In this document: piece after piece, positions 50,811-62,341 of the stretch
How positions within the stretch are numbered: position 1 is the first letter of the stretch
Layout of the letters: each line of letters opens with the position of its first letter
From: Neocallimastix lanati (nom. inval.)
Taxonomy: Eukaryota > Neocallimastigomycota > Neocallimastigomycetes > Neocallimastigales > Neocallimastigaceae
Direction of reading: 5' to 3'
DNA: 64,000 nucleotides
Assembly (NCBI GenBank): GCA_016946835.1
Contig: JACVTC010000048.1
Location: 1,081,831 to 1,145,830 of the forward strand
Made by a program: the position numbers and the translations under genes
The notes under the pieces: generated by a model
Databases searched by the model: none
The model's input: only the letters and a program-made list of their open reading frames with translations
What the model was told of the DNA's origin: nothing

Positions 50811-51610
50811 TATAATATTACAAACATAATGTAATATTATATATTAATTCATATAATATTAATAAAAAAAGTTTTTTTCAATAAAATAATAAATAAATAA
50901 TAAAAGTGATCATGATTACATTCAATTCTCAAAATTACATGCAGCTTTCTTCTTGAATGGTATCATGCCACATACCCACCACAATTACTATATTCAATAT
51001 AAAATTTATTGTTCAAGATAAGCCTAACCTTTAAAACAGCAAAGAAAAGTAGTAACGATTGTTAATTAGAAATTAGATAAACCTAACCCTTATTAATTTT
51101 TATATAAAAATGGATTAGGAATTATTTTTACATTAAGATTTATCATTTACGTCATTTTTTTTTAATTTTTTCCTTGATAATAAATGTTACAATTAATTAA
51201 AAATATAAGTGTAATTATTATACTTTCCCTGAATATTATGGAAGTGGGTGTCAAAGAAAATATGGTAAATATAAAAATACAAGTGGTGGAGAAATGATAG
51301 AAATCCAAATAGATGACAAGTGGTATGAATATGATGATAAAATCAGTAATCATAAAAAAAAATTCTTTAAAAAAATATTTCAATTAAAATAAAAAGTCAA
51401 TATATATTTAGTAGTGAGGAGTTTGACTTACTTTTTCAAAAAGATTTCGATTTAAAAAAGTTTCGGAAATAATTTCCAAGATATTATTTCAATTTTAGTA
51501 AAAAAATAAATATATATTTAGTCGTAAATGATTTTAAAATTCTTTTTAAAAGATTTCAAATAAAGTATCAAAATCTGAATGTCTAAAAGTTAAAAATCCG
51601 AATTCAATAT

Positions 51611-51644
<34 letters not shown>

Positions 51645-52269
51645 TATCAGATTAAAATTATTTAGAGTTTTTACAGTTTATTTTTTATATATTTAAAGTC
51701 TTCTATTACTAAAATTTTATATTTTTAAATTGAATTTATTATTAATATTTTTTTTTAATTATAAATAATAGTATATTATTAAATTAATACATAATTATAC
51801 ATATTTATTACAAATTTAATAATGTTTAAAAATAAAATTAAAGAAAATTTTTATGTTATTTAGTAAAAATTACTAACTGAAAATATTTAGAAGAGTATTT
51901 AAATTGTTAATACAATCTTTATTATTTGATTAAATTAAAATTTTATAATACATAGTATTAAATAAGAGTGGACTTTCAAATAATTAAATTTTTATACTAT
52001 AATTTTCATAATTTAAGTTTATAATATTAATATAATATGTTATTAATATTATGTGAGAATAATATAATAATACAATAATAATTTATAAATAGTAATATAT
52101 AAAAATAATATAAATTAATTAACATAAAATAATATAAAATAAACTTTAAATACATTATTAAACTACATTAATTTCATTTCATACATTTAGTATACATTTT
52201 GTTTACATTTTCATAAAATTTATATAATTTTATAATAATTCTTTATCAATTATTATTATTATTATTTTG
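50811..52269. other. A/T-rich region with coding-like remnants
   Basis: Short protein-like stretches at 50910-51010 (DHDYIQFSKLHAAFFLNGIM) and at 51201-51392 (listed next) are followed by LTR-like or spacer sequence with a poly(T) tract near 51610. No complete gene. Confidence 0.4.
51201..51392 (+). pseudogene. Coding remnant, 63 open codons, unknown family
   Basis: One plus frame is open from 51201 to a TAA at 51390 with ordinary amino-acid composition (FPEYYGSGCQRKYGKYKNTS then GGEMIEIQIDDKWYEYDDKI) and a basic end. It has no Met start and no visible partner exon, so it is either the last exon of a gene or a relic. I do not recognise it. Confidence 0.3.
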
Positions 52270-52585
52270 TTGGTTGACTATGTTTTTCAACTCAACTCCT
52301 TAATTTATTTATACAGTTGGTTGACTATGTTTTTCAACTCAACTCCTTAATTTATTTATACAGTTGGTTGACTATGTTTTTCAACTCAACTCCTTAATTT
52401 ATTTATACAGTTGACAGTTGGTTGACTATGTTTTTCAACTCAACTCCTTAATTTATTTATACAGTTGGTTGACTATGTTTTTCAACTCAACTCCTTAATT
52501 TATTTATACAGTTAGTTGACTATGTTTTTCAACTCAACTCCTTAATTTATTTATACAGTTGGTTGACTATTTTTTCAACTCAACA
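52270..52585. repeat. 47-bp minisatellite, seven copies
   Basis: The unit starts TTGGTTGACTATGTTTTTCA and ends TTATTTATACAG. Copies start at 52270, 52317, 52364, 52418, 52465, 52512 and 52559. There is a 7-base insertion (TTGACAG) before the fourth copy, a G to A change in the sixth and a truncated seventh. Each unit has a GTTGA...TCAAC inverted repeat able to form a small hairpin. Copies are otherwise nearly identical. Confidence 0.95.
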
Positions 52586-52660
52586 TAAACTTTACAACAT
52601 AAATGTATTACCTCTCTATATATATTTTTTGAATATATTTCTATGTATATATATATTTTA

Positions 52661-52705
<45 letters not shown>

Positions 52706-53449
52706 TTGTTATTACGATTAATATTGTTTTTATTTCAAATAGTGATTATAAATTTTATATTTATTTTGCTACTTTTATTTTCATTAAATATTTATTTCAT
52801 ATCAAATTAGGGTAATTTATTTAAATTTTTTATTACGCTTATTTTTATAATTGAAGATATTAATTATTTGATTAATTCTTTATTTAAAATAACTATAATG
52901 TTTTCATATATATTTTAAATGACTATAATGATTATAATAATTATTTTATTTTACTATAATTAAGATTAAAATCTTAGTTAATACTTAATGTCATTGCTAA
53001 TTATGGTCTCATACCATTATTTTAAGTTTTATAATATTTATTCACAAGTTTGTTTATTTCTGATTATTTATAATTTGTATTGAGAGGATTATTATGAATT
53101 CAATTCAATTTAAAAATTAAATAATAAATTTTAAATTTGTTAATTTATTTAATCGTTAAAAAAAATTTGTGTAATTTATTTTCGATACTTAACTGTTATT
53201 TCAAGCTCAACTTCGTAGAGTGAGACTCTTAAAATGTCAAAAATAACAATTATGAGTTACTCAGAATATATAATTAAGATAGTTTATTAGAATAAAGTTA
53301 AGAGTTATCAAATAGAAAGGGGTAAAACAGGATTTATATACATGGAGTATTATGTGGCTTGATACTTATCTTATGATATAATAATATAGATATGATAATT
53401 TAATAACATAAATTATTGGTTCTTTTTATATTTTTAACATATACTTTTA

Positions 53450-53680
53450 TCAGAATTAAAATTCATTTCAAGAATATTTCATAATAAAATATTTAAATTA
53501 AATGAAAATAAATAATATATAATTCTAATTATTATTAATAATTTAATCATATTATTATATTATAAAATATTTATTATTAATATAAATAATTATATAAGAA
53601 TTTTATCTTCTTATCTTTTAAAGAAATATTAGTAATAGAAAAGGTAGTAAATTATGTTTAAGCAGGAATACGAATATTTT
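53450..53680. repeat. Second copy of LTR-like repeat
   Basis: Counterpart of 44095-44320, same orientation; possibly a solo LTR of the gypsy family. Confidence 0.45.
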
Positions 53681-54950
53681 GGAATATTCGAGTTATGGAT
53701 TAAATTGTTAATATAGACTTTAAATCATTTACCTTATGATATTATAATCATAATTTATTAAGATTATAATTAATTATATTGTAATGAAGTTTTACAGAAA
53801 ATAGTAGATTATTAGGGTGTAGTGGTTGAAGTTATATTATTAATATGGATTTTAGTTGTTAATCATGAGATTAAATTAATTATTGTATTGAGAAATAAAA
53901 TAATATGTTTGGAATTATAATAATATTATAAAGGTTTTAATAAAAAATAAAGAATAATATTATATAATTTTAGTATAGATATTAATAAAGGGTTATTATA
54001 AATAATAATAATATATTGAATATTGATAAAAAGATTAGGATTTTGACAATAAAAATATAATATTATTAATATAATTAATAATAGAATAATTAGATTATTC
54101 TCGATATATAACGAATAAAATTATTTTAAAAGATATTAATAATTATTAATAATTCTGGAAATTATGACTTTTTAGAATAAAGGAAAAGTCCATTAGTACA
54201 AGAAAACAATAGTTTTATTATGAGGGTTAAGTTGTTTCAGGTAGACTTAACAATTTCTGTTCTTTTCTTATCAAAATTATAGAAATATAGTTTTTAGTAA
54301 CTATTATTATTAATAATTTAACAAAATTTAAAGTATTAATTAAAGTTTTCCGATTGGAACAATCGGCTTTTATTTAATTAATGTATGACCAAAACTAAAA
54401 AACATTGATCAAATTCTCTTTAGGATTTTATCCTAATCTTTTACTAAAGAAATATAATTTTAGATTAGGAAATTAAATTTTTGTGCAAAAGACTTCTGAT
54501 TTTCTCTTTTGAAAATCAAGAGTTATAATTATTAAAAAATATTAATATAGAAATATTTCAAAAAAGACTTTATTAAAAATAAATTTAAAATTTATATTTT
54601 CTTAAGTTATTATTTAAAAGTATAATTTTTTATTTTCCCTACTAAAAGTTACCAATACAAATATTAATTTAAGTATTTTTTATTTTTTTTTAATAATAAA
54701 CTCCAAATAAAGTTTTTTATTAAATAAAAAAAAAATATTTATCTGTTTGAAGAAACTTTCATAAAGTAAATTTATGAGAGCTTCTTAAAATAATGACTCT
54801 TCTTTTAGATTATAAAAATAAATAAAATATTAAAAAAAAATTAAAATATATACATATAAATAAAAATAATTTGAATAAGTTAAAAATTTTAAAATTGAAA
54901 TATTTGAATAATAAAATGAAGTAAAAAAAACTTTTTATGTGAAATACAAA

Positions 54951-55115
54951 ATAGTAATATTTCATGTTATTGAAAATAACGATATGATTATTAATTTCAA
55001 AAATGAAATTCCAAAGAATTTTTTAAATCGTGTTGAATTAATTGAAGATGAAGTTATAAATATATATGAAAATACAATAAAATACAATATACCTTTCATG
55101 TGTAAAATGTTGTAA
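54951..55115 (+). pseudogene. Coding remnant, 54 open codons, unknown family
   Basis: Open plus frame with protein-like composition (FKNEIPKNFLNRVELIEDEV then INIYENTIKYNIPFMCKML) ending at TAA 55113-55115, immediately before the repeat shared with 61268. No Met-started gene can be built around it. Family not recognised. Confidence 0.3.
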
Positions 55116-55348
55116 TGGAAACGGATTACAAATAGCAAAATTTTAACACTAAAATTAAAAGAACACGTAATAAAAATTTGTTTTTTTAAATAAAATAATC
55201 TTTATTAATTAATAAAAGCAAATCACTTATTGTTATTAACTAGTTGATAGTCAATAACTAATACATCGATTTAAATAATGAATTTTACATGTATTTATAT
55301 TTTTTCATGATTACATTTTAATATATCAAACCTATTTAATATATATAT

Positions 55349-55521
55349 TGTTAAAATAGAGTAAATAAAATTATACATTATGCTTTATTATAAAATAAAA
55401 TTAATATAAAATACATATAATAATTATTATTCAGAAAATGATTCTTCTTTATTAATAAAATATTATTAAATAAATAAAATATATATTATAAAATAATTAA
55501 TCTGAGCTTCACTCATTGACA
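55349..55521 (+). repeat. Copia element 2, 5' LTR
   Basis: 173 bp, TG...CA ends, identical to the 3' LTR except for five substitutions. Confidence 0.93.
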
Positions 55522-55537
55522 GATTAAGAGTCTCATG
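55522..55537 (+). promoter_or_regulatory. Primer binding site, half-tRNA-Lys(CUU) type
   Basis: GATTAAGAGTCTCATG directly follows the LTR. Its complement reads CATGAGACTCTTAATC, which has the form of a tRNA anticodon arm: stem TGAGA, loop CTCTTAA with anticodon CUU, then TC. This implies priming by a 5' half of tRNA-Lys cut in the anticodon stem-loop, as known for Drosophila copia with initiator tRNA-Met. The host tRNA is not in the window. Confidence 0.6.
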
Positions 55538-55686
55538 AAAGAGACCATAAATATATTTATATAATATTATATTTTAAAAAAATTACTATATTCAAATTTA
55601 AATTTATTTTATAAAATAAATAAATATATAATTAATTTATTAAATAATTAAATATAAAAGTAAATAAATAAAATTTCATTAAAAAT

Positions 55687-56322
55687 TTGATGTTTAAAAT
55701 CATGGGAAGAAAAAGAACTCAAGAAACAGAAATCTCCGAAGTTAGTTCTACTTCCTCTTCATCAACCCCTACTATGAATAAAAATGAAAACATTAATAAA
55801 GATGAGGATAATGTTCCTCAAAATGAAATTTTATTTCAAAATTATGTCTATAAAGATTTATTAATTAAATCTGTATTCAATTACAAAGATTTTAAATTAA
55901 ATACCTCAAATTTCGAAGATTGGTTTATTGAATTAAAACGTCATCTAATTGCACAAGATTACGACGAATATATTGAAAAAGAATTTGTGTATGATAACAT
56001 GACTAGAAAGCAAATAAAATATGATAACACAGTTCAATCAATATCTGGTAGCTTAGACTTAGAAACAAAGGCTTATCTAAAAGGTTGTAGGACTGCATAT
56101 CAAATGATTGATAGACTTAAAAAACAATTCTACAAATCAGGAGAATCCTTATTAAATTTATTAATGCAAAAAATCAAAATTTTAGAAATTAATAATAACA
56201 ATTATATTCTATATCTCAATGAACTAAAAAATCTATTTGAACAATATGATATAGAATGTGTCAAACTAAATAAAAACAAACTAACTGAAGAAAGTAAAAT
56301 CATCTATGCTTGCGTAAATTAA
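55687..56322 (+). CDS. Copia element 2 Gag, N-terminal part (frame-broken)
   Basis: 211 codons. A Ser/Thr- and Glu-rich start is followed by a copia Gag core (FEDWFIELKRHLIAQDYDEY, GSLDLETKAYLKGCRTAYQM, LLNLLMQKIKILEIN, LFEQYDIECVK). It ends at YACVN, where a -1 shift would continue into the next frame with more Gag sequence and the zinc knuckle. The shift therefore interrupts Gag itself and is probably a mutation, not a programmed gag-pol shift. An alternative start is the Met in IMGRKR. Confidence 0.8.
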   Translation: MMFKIMGRKRTQETEISEVSSTSSSSTPTMNKNENINKDEDNVPQNEILFQNYVYKDLLIKSVFNYKDFKLNTSNFEDWFIELKRHLIAQDYDEYIEKEFVYDNMTRKQIKYDNTVQSISGSLDLETKAYLKGCRTAYQMIDRLKKQFYKSGESLLNLLMQKIKILEINNNNYILYLNELKNLFEQYDIECVKLNKNKLTEESKIIYACVN

Positions 56323-58751
56323 AAAACATTGGATTTAATTTTACATTAACTTACAAATATAAAAAATTCAATGAACTTTATGATGATTTGCATAAAATGA
56401 GAAATCATGAAGAAAGAATCAACAATTATCTAAACACTCAAATTAATAATAATAATGAAAATAATAATGAAAATAATAAAATTAATTATATTTCAAATAG
56501 CAAGCAAACTATATACAAAAATTATAATAATCAAAATAAACCTAATAATTCAAGAAATAAAAACAATAAAAATATAAAAAGCAAACACTGTCTCCTATGT
56601 AAAAAAGATGGTCATATTATAGAATGTTATTATAATCCATTCAATAAAAATAATAAAAATAAAAATACAATAAATAAATATAATAATAATAAAAATAATA
56701 TTAACAACAAAAATAAATTTCACTCTTATAAGATAAATGAAAATAATTCAGAGTATTCATCAGACACAAATGATGATTACATTAACTTTACCGGAAATAT
56801 ATCTGTATTAAAAAACAATATTAAATGTAACAATTTAAAAACAAATAATAAATATACAACATGGATTATAGATAGTGGTACAGGATTAAATTTAACCAAC
56901 AACATAAACCAACTAAATAATATTCAAAATTCTAATGATAAAACAATAATTTATCCAAATGGTACCACTGATAAAATAAATTGTTCTGGTACATATTATG
57001 GAAGTTTCAAGAATAATAAATTCAAATTATCAAATGTTCATTTTGCACCAAACATTAAAAACAATCTAATCTCAACACATCATATCTTAAGTCTTGGCAA
57101 TAAAATAATTATGAAAAATGTCAATAAAAAAGATAGATTACAAATAATTAATAAAGATAATAATATAATCGCCAATATTTATGCAAATGATGAAAATTTA
57201 TTTACATTTAATACTATTTCAAATATCAATAATATTAATGTTGATATTCAAAGTAATAATTATGACAATTATTCAAAATTTAATATTCACAATGTAGATT
57301 ATTCACTTTGGCATTCAAGGTTAGGACATTTCAATAATTATAACAATATTAAAGAATTTATTATTAAGCATACTTCTTTTCACAATAAAAAAGAATGTCC
57401 TAAATGCAAAATCAGTAAATTGAGGAGAAAACCTTTTTCTGCTTCTGATTCTTTCACAACTGAACCTTTAGAATTGGTTCACACTGATGTTGTGGGTAAA
57501 CTAGAAACTTCATTTCAAGGATATAACTATTACCTAACTTTTCTAGATGATTTTTCTCGCAAATGTTGGATTTACCTTTTAAAAAATAAATCAAATGTCT
57601 ATGATAAATTTGTTGAATTTTATAAATTAACTTCGAACTTATATAATATTCAAATTAAAACTTTTAAATCTGATAATGGAACTGAATACATAAATAAAAA
57701 TGTTATTTCGTTTTTAAATAATCACGGAATTAAATTTATTCACTCTATTCCTGGATATCCTCAACAAAATTGTCGTGCTGAACGGTTAAATCAAACAATA
57801 AATAATTGTGCTAAAACACTTTTAAATTCTGCTAAATTACCTCTTTATTTTTCTGATTCTGCCGTTCAATGTGCTGCCTTCTTATATAATTCAAATCCTC
57901 ATTCTAGTATTAATTTTAAAATTCCTAATGAACTATTCTTTAATAAACCTGTTGATATTTCTCATTTTAAAGTATTCGGTTGTAAAGCATTTTTCTTTAA
58001 TAATCATAAAACAAATAAATTTGAAAATAATTCAAAACAAGGTATTTTTCTTGGTGATCCTGAAAATTCTTCTGGGTACCGAATTTTAGATATTTCTACA
58101 AACTCTATCATTACTGCTAGGGATGTTTATTTCATGGAAGATATTCCTAGTACTATTGACACTTCCTTTTTCTCATCGAAAACTATTGATTCTTTATTCA
58201 TTTACTCAAATTTATCGATTGAAGGGGAAAGTGCAAATATACAATCGACAAATTCTAATATCAATAATAATAATAATAATATCAATTATAATAATAATAA
58301 TATTGATGATAATAATATTAATGATAATAATAACAATATAAACAATAATATAAAAAGTATTAACAATTTTTCAGATAGCGATATTAATAAAAAAAGGAGA
58401 ATTCAAGATGATGAAGACTCAGGTGATGAATCAGACACCCAAACATTAAATATAAGAAAAGAAATATTATCAAAAAATAAAAACATTAATAAAAAACATA
58501 AAATTTTCAATATTATGACACAATGTCCAAGTACATATGAAGAAACTATGATTTCAAAAGATTCAAAAGAATGTAACATAGCTATAAAAAATGAAATTAA
58601 AAATATGTATGATAAAAATGTAATGATGGTAGTCAATATTAAAGATATACCAAAAAATACAAATATTATAGATACAAGATGGGTTTTAGTTATAAAAAAT
58701 AATAATACGAAAAAAGCTAGATTAGTAGAAAAGGTTGTCAGCAAAAAGTAG
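56310..58751 (+). CDS. Copia element 2 Gag C-terminus, protease, integrase and RT start (frame-broken)
   Basis: Residues are numbered from 56310. Zinc knuckle C94-x2-C97-x4-H102-x3-C106, one residue shorter than the usual CX2CX4HX4C. Protease IIDSGT with D188. Integrase zinc site H335-x4-H340...C363-x2-C366 and catalytic triad D393, D455, E491 (35 residues between the last two), all intact. The core runs through YYLTFLDDFSRKCWIYLL and GYPQQNCRAERLNQ. The conserved KVFGCKAFFF segment is followed by an Asn-rich linker (near 680-700) and the start of RT (IDTRWVLVIKN...KKARLV), where a frameshift ends the frame at VSKK. No Met initiates it; translation would depend on the upstream Gag frame. The integrase portion looks undamaged. 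Confidence 0.85.
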   Translation: MRKLKNIGFNFTLTYKYKKFNELYDDLHKMRNHEERINNYLNTQINNNNENNNENNKINYISNSKQTIYKNYNNQNKPNNSRNKNNKNIKSKHCLLCKKDGHIIECYYNPFNKNNKNKNTINKYNNNKNNINNKNKFHSYKINENNSEYSSDTNDDYINFTGNISVLKNNIKCNNLKTNNKYTTWIIDSGTGLNLTNNINQLNNIQNSNDKTIIYPNGTTDKINCSGTYYGSFKNNKFKLSNVHFAPNIKNNLISTHHILSLGNKIIMKNVNKKDRLQIINKDNNIIANIYANDENLFTFNTISNINNINVDIQSNNYDNYSKFNIHNVDYSLWHSRLGHFNNYNNIKEFIIKHTSFHNKKECPKCKISKLRRKPFSASDSFTTEPLELVHTDVVGKLETSFQGYNYYLTFLDDFSRKCWIYLLKNKSNVYDKFVEFYKLTSNLYNIQIKTFKSDNGTEYINKNVISFLNNHGIKFIHSIPGYPQQNCRAERLNQTINNCAKTLLNSAKLPLYFSDSAVQCAAFLYNSNPHSSINFKIPNELFFNKPVDISHFKVFGCKAFFFNNHKTNKFENNSKQGIFLGDPENSSGYRILDISTNSIITARDVYFMEDIPSTIDTSFFSSKTIDSLFIYSNLSIEGESANIQSTNSNINNNNNNINYNNNNIDDNNINDNNNNINNNIKSINNFSDSDINKKRRIQDDEDSGDESDTQTLNIRKEILSKNKNINKKHKIFNIMTQCPSTYEETMISKDSKECNIAIKNEIKNMYDKNVMMVVNIKDIPKNTNIIDTRWVLVIKNNNTKKARLVEKVVSKK

Positions 58752-60039
58752 GTGAAGATTTTATTTCAACATATTCACCAACAGCACAATCTGATAGTTT
58801 AAGAATTACCATCGCAATAGCTTCAATAAATAAATGGAATTTAAAACAATTAGACATAAAAGCGACATATTTAAATGCTGACCTTAATGAAACAATTTAT
58901 GTTAAAATTCCAAAAGGAGATAAAAATTATAATAAAAATAAAGTATGGTTGTTGAAAAAAGCACTATATGGTTTAAAACAGGCTGGACGTATGTGGAATG
59001 AAGAAATCACTAATTATTTAAAGTCAATCGGCTTTAAACAATATAAATCAGACAAATGCTTATTTGGAAAATATAATAAAGGAAATAAATTAATAGGATT
59101 ATTCAAATTATACGTTGATGACATTTTAATAACTGGTGAAGATTATGAAATCAAAAGTATAATTAAAAAAATTAAAAAATAAATATACAATTTCAAAAGA
59201 ATCTGATGCCAGAAAAATTATTGGAATAAATATTTATAAAACTAAAGATAGTTATAAAATAAATCAAGAAGATTATATAAATAAAATTATTAATAATTAA
59301 AATATGAATAAAACTAAAATAAAAAAAAATATCCATGTAGAAAAATTTCAAATGAAGAAAGAAAAAATGCAAAACCTGTAGATGTTGGAAAATACAAATC
59401 ACTTTTAGGTTCACTATTATATATTGAAATAAAATCTAGACCAGACATTACATATGCAGTTAACCAAGCATCATGAAATTGTGAACATCCAACAACTATA
59501 GACTATAAAGCATTGCTACTGATATTACAATATTTAAAATCTACAATAAATAAATCAATATACTATAATGGAAAAAAAAATTAGTTGGATTTTCAGATGC
59601 TGATTATGCTAATGATGAAGCCACTAGAAGATCTGTAAGTGGATATATATTCTTACTTGGAAATAGTCCAATTTCCTGGAAATCACAAATTCAAAGAAAT
59701 GTTACATTATCAACAGCTGAAGCTGAATTTGTTAGTCTTACTGAATGCGCAAAACATGGAATATGGTTAAAAAATTTATTCGAAGAAATAACTAATAAGA
59801 ATGTCTTAATAAAAATAAAAGTAGATAATAAAGCTTGTATAGCAATAGCTGAAGATGAAAATGCTAAAGGTAGATGCAAACATATTGATACTAGATATAA
59901 ATTTATTCAAGAAAAAATAAAAGAAAAGAATATAAAATTAGAATATATTAGCACAAATGATATGTTAGCTGATCCTTTAACAAAACCAGTATCCGGTACT
60001 AACATTAAGAAATTTAACGATATAATTTTTGATAATTAA
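58735..60039 (+). pseudogene. Copia element 2 reverse transcriptase and RNase H (frame-broken)
   Basis: After the frameshift: GEDFISTYSPTAQSDSLRIT, LDIKATYLNADLNETIY, KKALYGLKQAGRMWNEEITN and the catalytic LYVDDILITGED at 59108-59143. Another shift near 59180 leads to ESDARKIIGINIYKT and a stop near 59297. Then come GSLLYIEIKSRPDITYAVNQ with a TGA at 59474-59476 where an Arg is usual, RNase H FSDADYANDEATRRSVSGY, STAEAEFVSLTECAK, IDTRYKFIQEK and MLADPLTKP, ending at 60037-60039. Motifs are intact; only frames are broken. Confidence 0.85.
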
Positions 60040-60120
60040 AATATAATATAAAAAAAAAAAAAAATAAAATAAAATAAAAATAAAAATTAATAAAATAAAA
60101 TAGTTCTAAAAAAGACATAA

Positions 60121-60131
60121 TGTAGGGGGAA
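60121..60131 (+). promoter_or_regulatory. Polypurine tract of copia element 2
   Basis: TGTAGGGGGAA immediately before the 3' LTR; the same G-run placement is seen in the minus-strand copia at 62694-62702. Confidence 0.75.
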
Positions 60132-60304
60132 TGTTAAAATATAGTAAATAAAATTATAAATTATGCTTTATTATAAAATAAAATTAATATAAAATACATA
60201 TAATAATTATTATTCAGAAAATGATTATTCTTTATTAATAAAATATTATTAAATAAATAAAATATATAATATAAAATAATTAATCTGAGCTTCATTCATT
60301 GACA
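60132..60304 (+). repeat. Copia element 2, 3' LTR
   Basis: 173 bp, TG...CA ends, pairs with 55349-55521. Confidence 0.93.
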
Positions 60305-62341
60305 CATATATTACTATTTATTTATAAACAAAATATTTAATTATAATTTTATTAAATAATAATTAACTAAAACTAAACAATAATTAATTCAATAAACCTT
60401 CAACTTATTTACAATAATAATTAAATTCAATAAGAACTCATTTATTATTTATTTATTATTTAAATATTATTAATACTAATGTTTATATATTTACAATTCA
60501 AAACTATTTTTGTAAATTATTTAAACTAACTTTAACTATTTAAAACTATTGAGAAATTAATTTTAAAGTATTTTAAACTAACTAAACTAAATTAACTAAG
60601 TTAAATAAATTAACTAAATTAATTAAACTAAATTAACTAACTTAAATAAATTATTTAGATTAAATTTATTATCCAAAATTATTTAAATAATAATTTATCC
60701 TTTATGAAAAGTTTACATAAATTTATAATTAATTTTCATATACGTAAATCATAAATTTATGTAATTTTATTACATTATTTAATTATTATTAATTATTAAA
60801 GGTTTTATTAAATCTTTACATCATGATAGCTATGATTGATAAGTATGATAATACTTAAGAAGAAATCAATAAAGATCTCTGTGTTTTTATGGCAAGAAAC
60901 CAAAGAAAACGAAAAGAATATTCAAAATATTAAAAAAGAATAATGTATTCAAAGTGTAAAAAGAAAACGAAACAGATTACAATAATAAATTGAAGAATTT
61001 AAACACGTATGTAGAGATTAAAATATAATTTTTTAAATTTTTGTTAATAATAATTTGTTTATTAATTCTTTTAAAATATAAAAAAATAATAATTATATCG
61101 ATAGAAAAAAATGAAAAGTATCTTCATTTATACTTTTCCTAAGTTCATTAATAATATATTATTTTATTTAAATTACATATATTCTAATATAAAACTATTC
61201 TAATGAATTTTATTAAATAATAAATTTATAAACTATAGCTAAATTTAGTAAATGTAGAGAGTTTAGAAGAAACAGATTACAAATAACAAAATACACAAAA
61301 CAGTTTAAAACACGTAATAAAAAATTCTTTTTTTTTTAATAAATAATCTTTTATTAATTTTAAAAATAAATCTCTTATTGTTATTAACTAGTTGATAGTC
61401 AATAATTAATACATCAATTTAATTGAGAAAAATTACATGTATTTATATTTTTTCTTATTACATTATTAATATATGATGTTATTTAATAATATATATAATG
61501 CTATTTATTTATAAACAAAAAATTTTTTAATTAATAATTTTTTTTATTATTTATTAATTTACTAAAACTAAAATTAATTTTTTAAACTCTTTATTTTATT
61601 TATTATTTTAATACTTATAATAATTTTAATTATATATTTAATATTGAAAAACTATTATTAATATTAACTATTTAAGATTATTCCTAAATTAATATTTAAC
61701 TATTTAAAACTAAACTAAGCTAACTAAACTAATTAAAAAATATTTTCAATTTAAAAAGTAATTAAATTTTATTTCAATAAATTTTATATTAAAAAATTTC
61801 ATATACATTAAATAAATTAAAATTTCATATACATTAAATAAATTAATTGTATGAAAAATTAAACTATTTAATGTATTAAAAATTTATTAATCTTTACAGT
61901 AAAATATAATTATTAATTAAACTAAATACTAAATAGTTAAAATTAAGTACATTTATTATCTATTTATAATTTTAATATTATAAGTAAAATTTTTATTTAT
62001 TTTCAATTTAAAAGCAATGTTAAAAGAGTAATAATTAAATTTTGAAACTTAATTTTCACAAAATAAATTATTAATTGACAAAAAATCGTAAATAAATATT
62101 TACATTTTACTAAAATTTTATTTTTTATTAAAGAACCTATTTTTAATAATAATACATGATTTAATATTTTTTATATTCATAAAAATTACATTCGATGGAA
62201 CGCACATATTTAACATATTTAATTGTCAGAAGTAAGAAACTATTAAAATAGTATATTAATTGTTTATGTTATAAATTAAATATTTAACCAATAGTTTTAT
62301 ATAAATAAATATTAATATAATGAGTTAAAGTGTATAAATAA
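60305..62341. other. A/T-rich repeat region
   Basis: Right flank of copia 2, with CTAAACTAA-type repeats (60530-60660 and 61690-61735). It also holds a short third copy of the ACAGATTACAA...ACACGTA motif at about 60970-61005, and the empty-site paralog at 61268-61745. No gene. A mixed patch at 60830-60920 is too broken to read. Confidence 0.5.
61268..61745. repeat. Paralogous empty site of copia element 2
   Basis: 61268-61485 matches the left flank of copia 2 (55118-55348), including TTGTTATTAACTAGTTGATA and ACATGTATTTATATTTTTTC. From about 61498 (GCTATTTATTTATAAACAAA) it continues as the right flank from 60313. No element lies between. Confidence 0.85.

Larger units (their letters stand above)
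52586..55348. other. A/T-rich repeat-laden spacer
   Basis: Contains an (AAT)n run near 52661-52703, an LTR-like repeat at 53450-53680, a mixed stretch near 53200-53240 (GCTCAACTTCGTAGAGTGAG), a coding relic at 54951-55115, and from 55118 a repeat that recurs at 61268. No intact gene. Confidence 0.5.
55349..60304 (+). mobile_element. Ty1/copia element 2, complete structure but broken coding
   Basis: 4956-bp element with 173-bp LTRs (TGTTAAAATA...CATTGACA), a primer binding site, gag, pol and a polypurine tract. By my reading the LTRs differ at five positions, so insertion is fairly recent. At least three frame breaks (near 56305, 58735 and 59180) and stops at about 59297 and 59474 prevent a full polyprotein. 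Flanking bases are TA repeats, so a target duplication cannot be fixed. The paralogous locus at 61.3-61.7 kb lacks the element. Confidence 0.93.

Noticed and set aside
56290-56325. Programmed -1 frameshift between gag and pol in copia 2
   Set aside because: The overlap lies inside Gag, upstream of the zinc knuckle, and I see no slippery heptamer with a following stem; a mutation is the simpler reading.
58123-58744. Plus frame at 58123-58341 and minus frame at 58403-58744 within copia 2
   Set aside because: Both overlap the Asn-rich linker and RT start in the true frame and show repeat-derived Ile or Phe runs; shadows.
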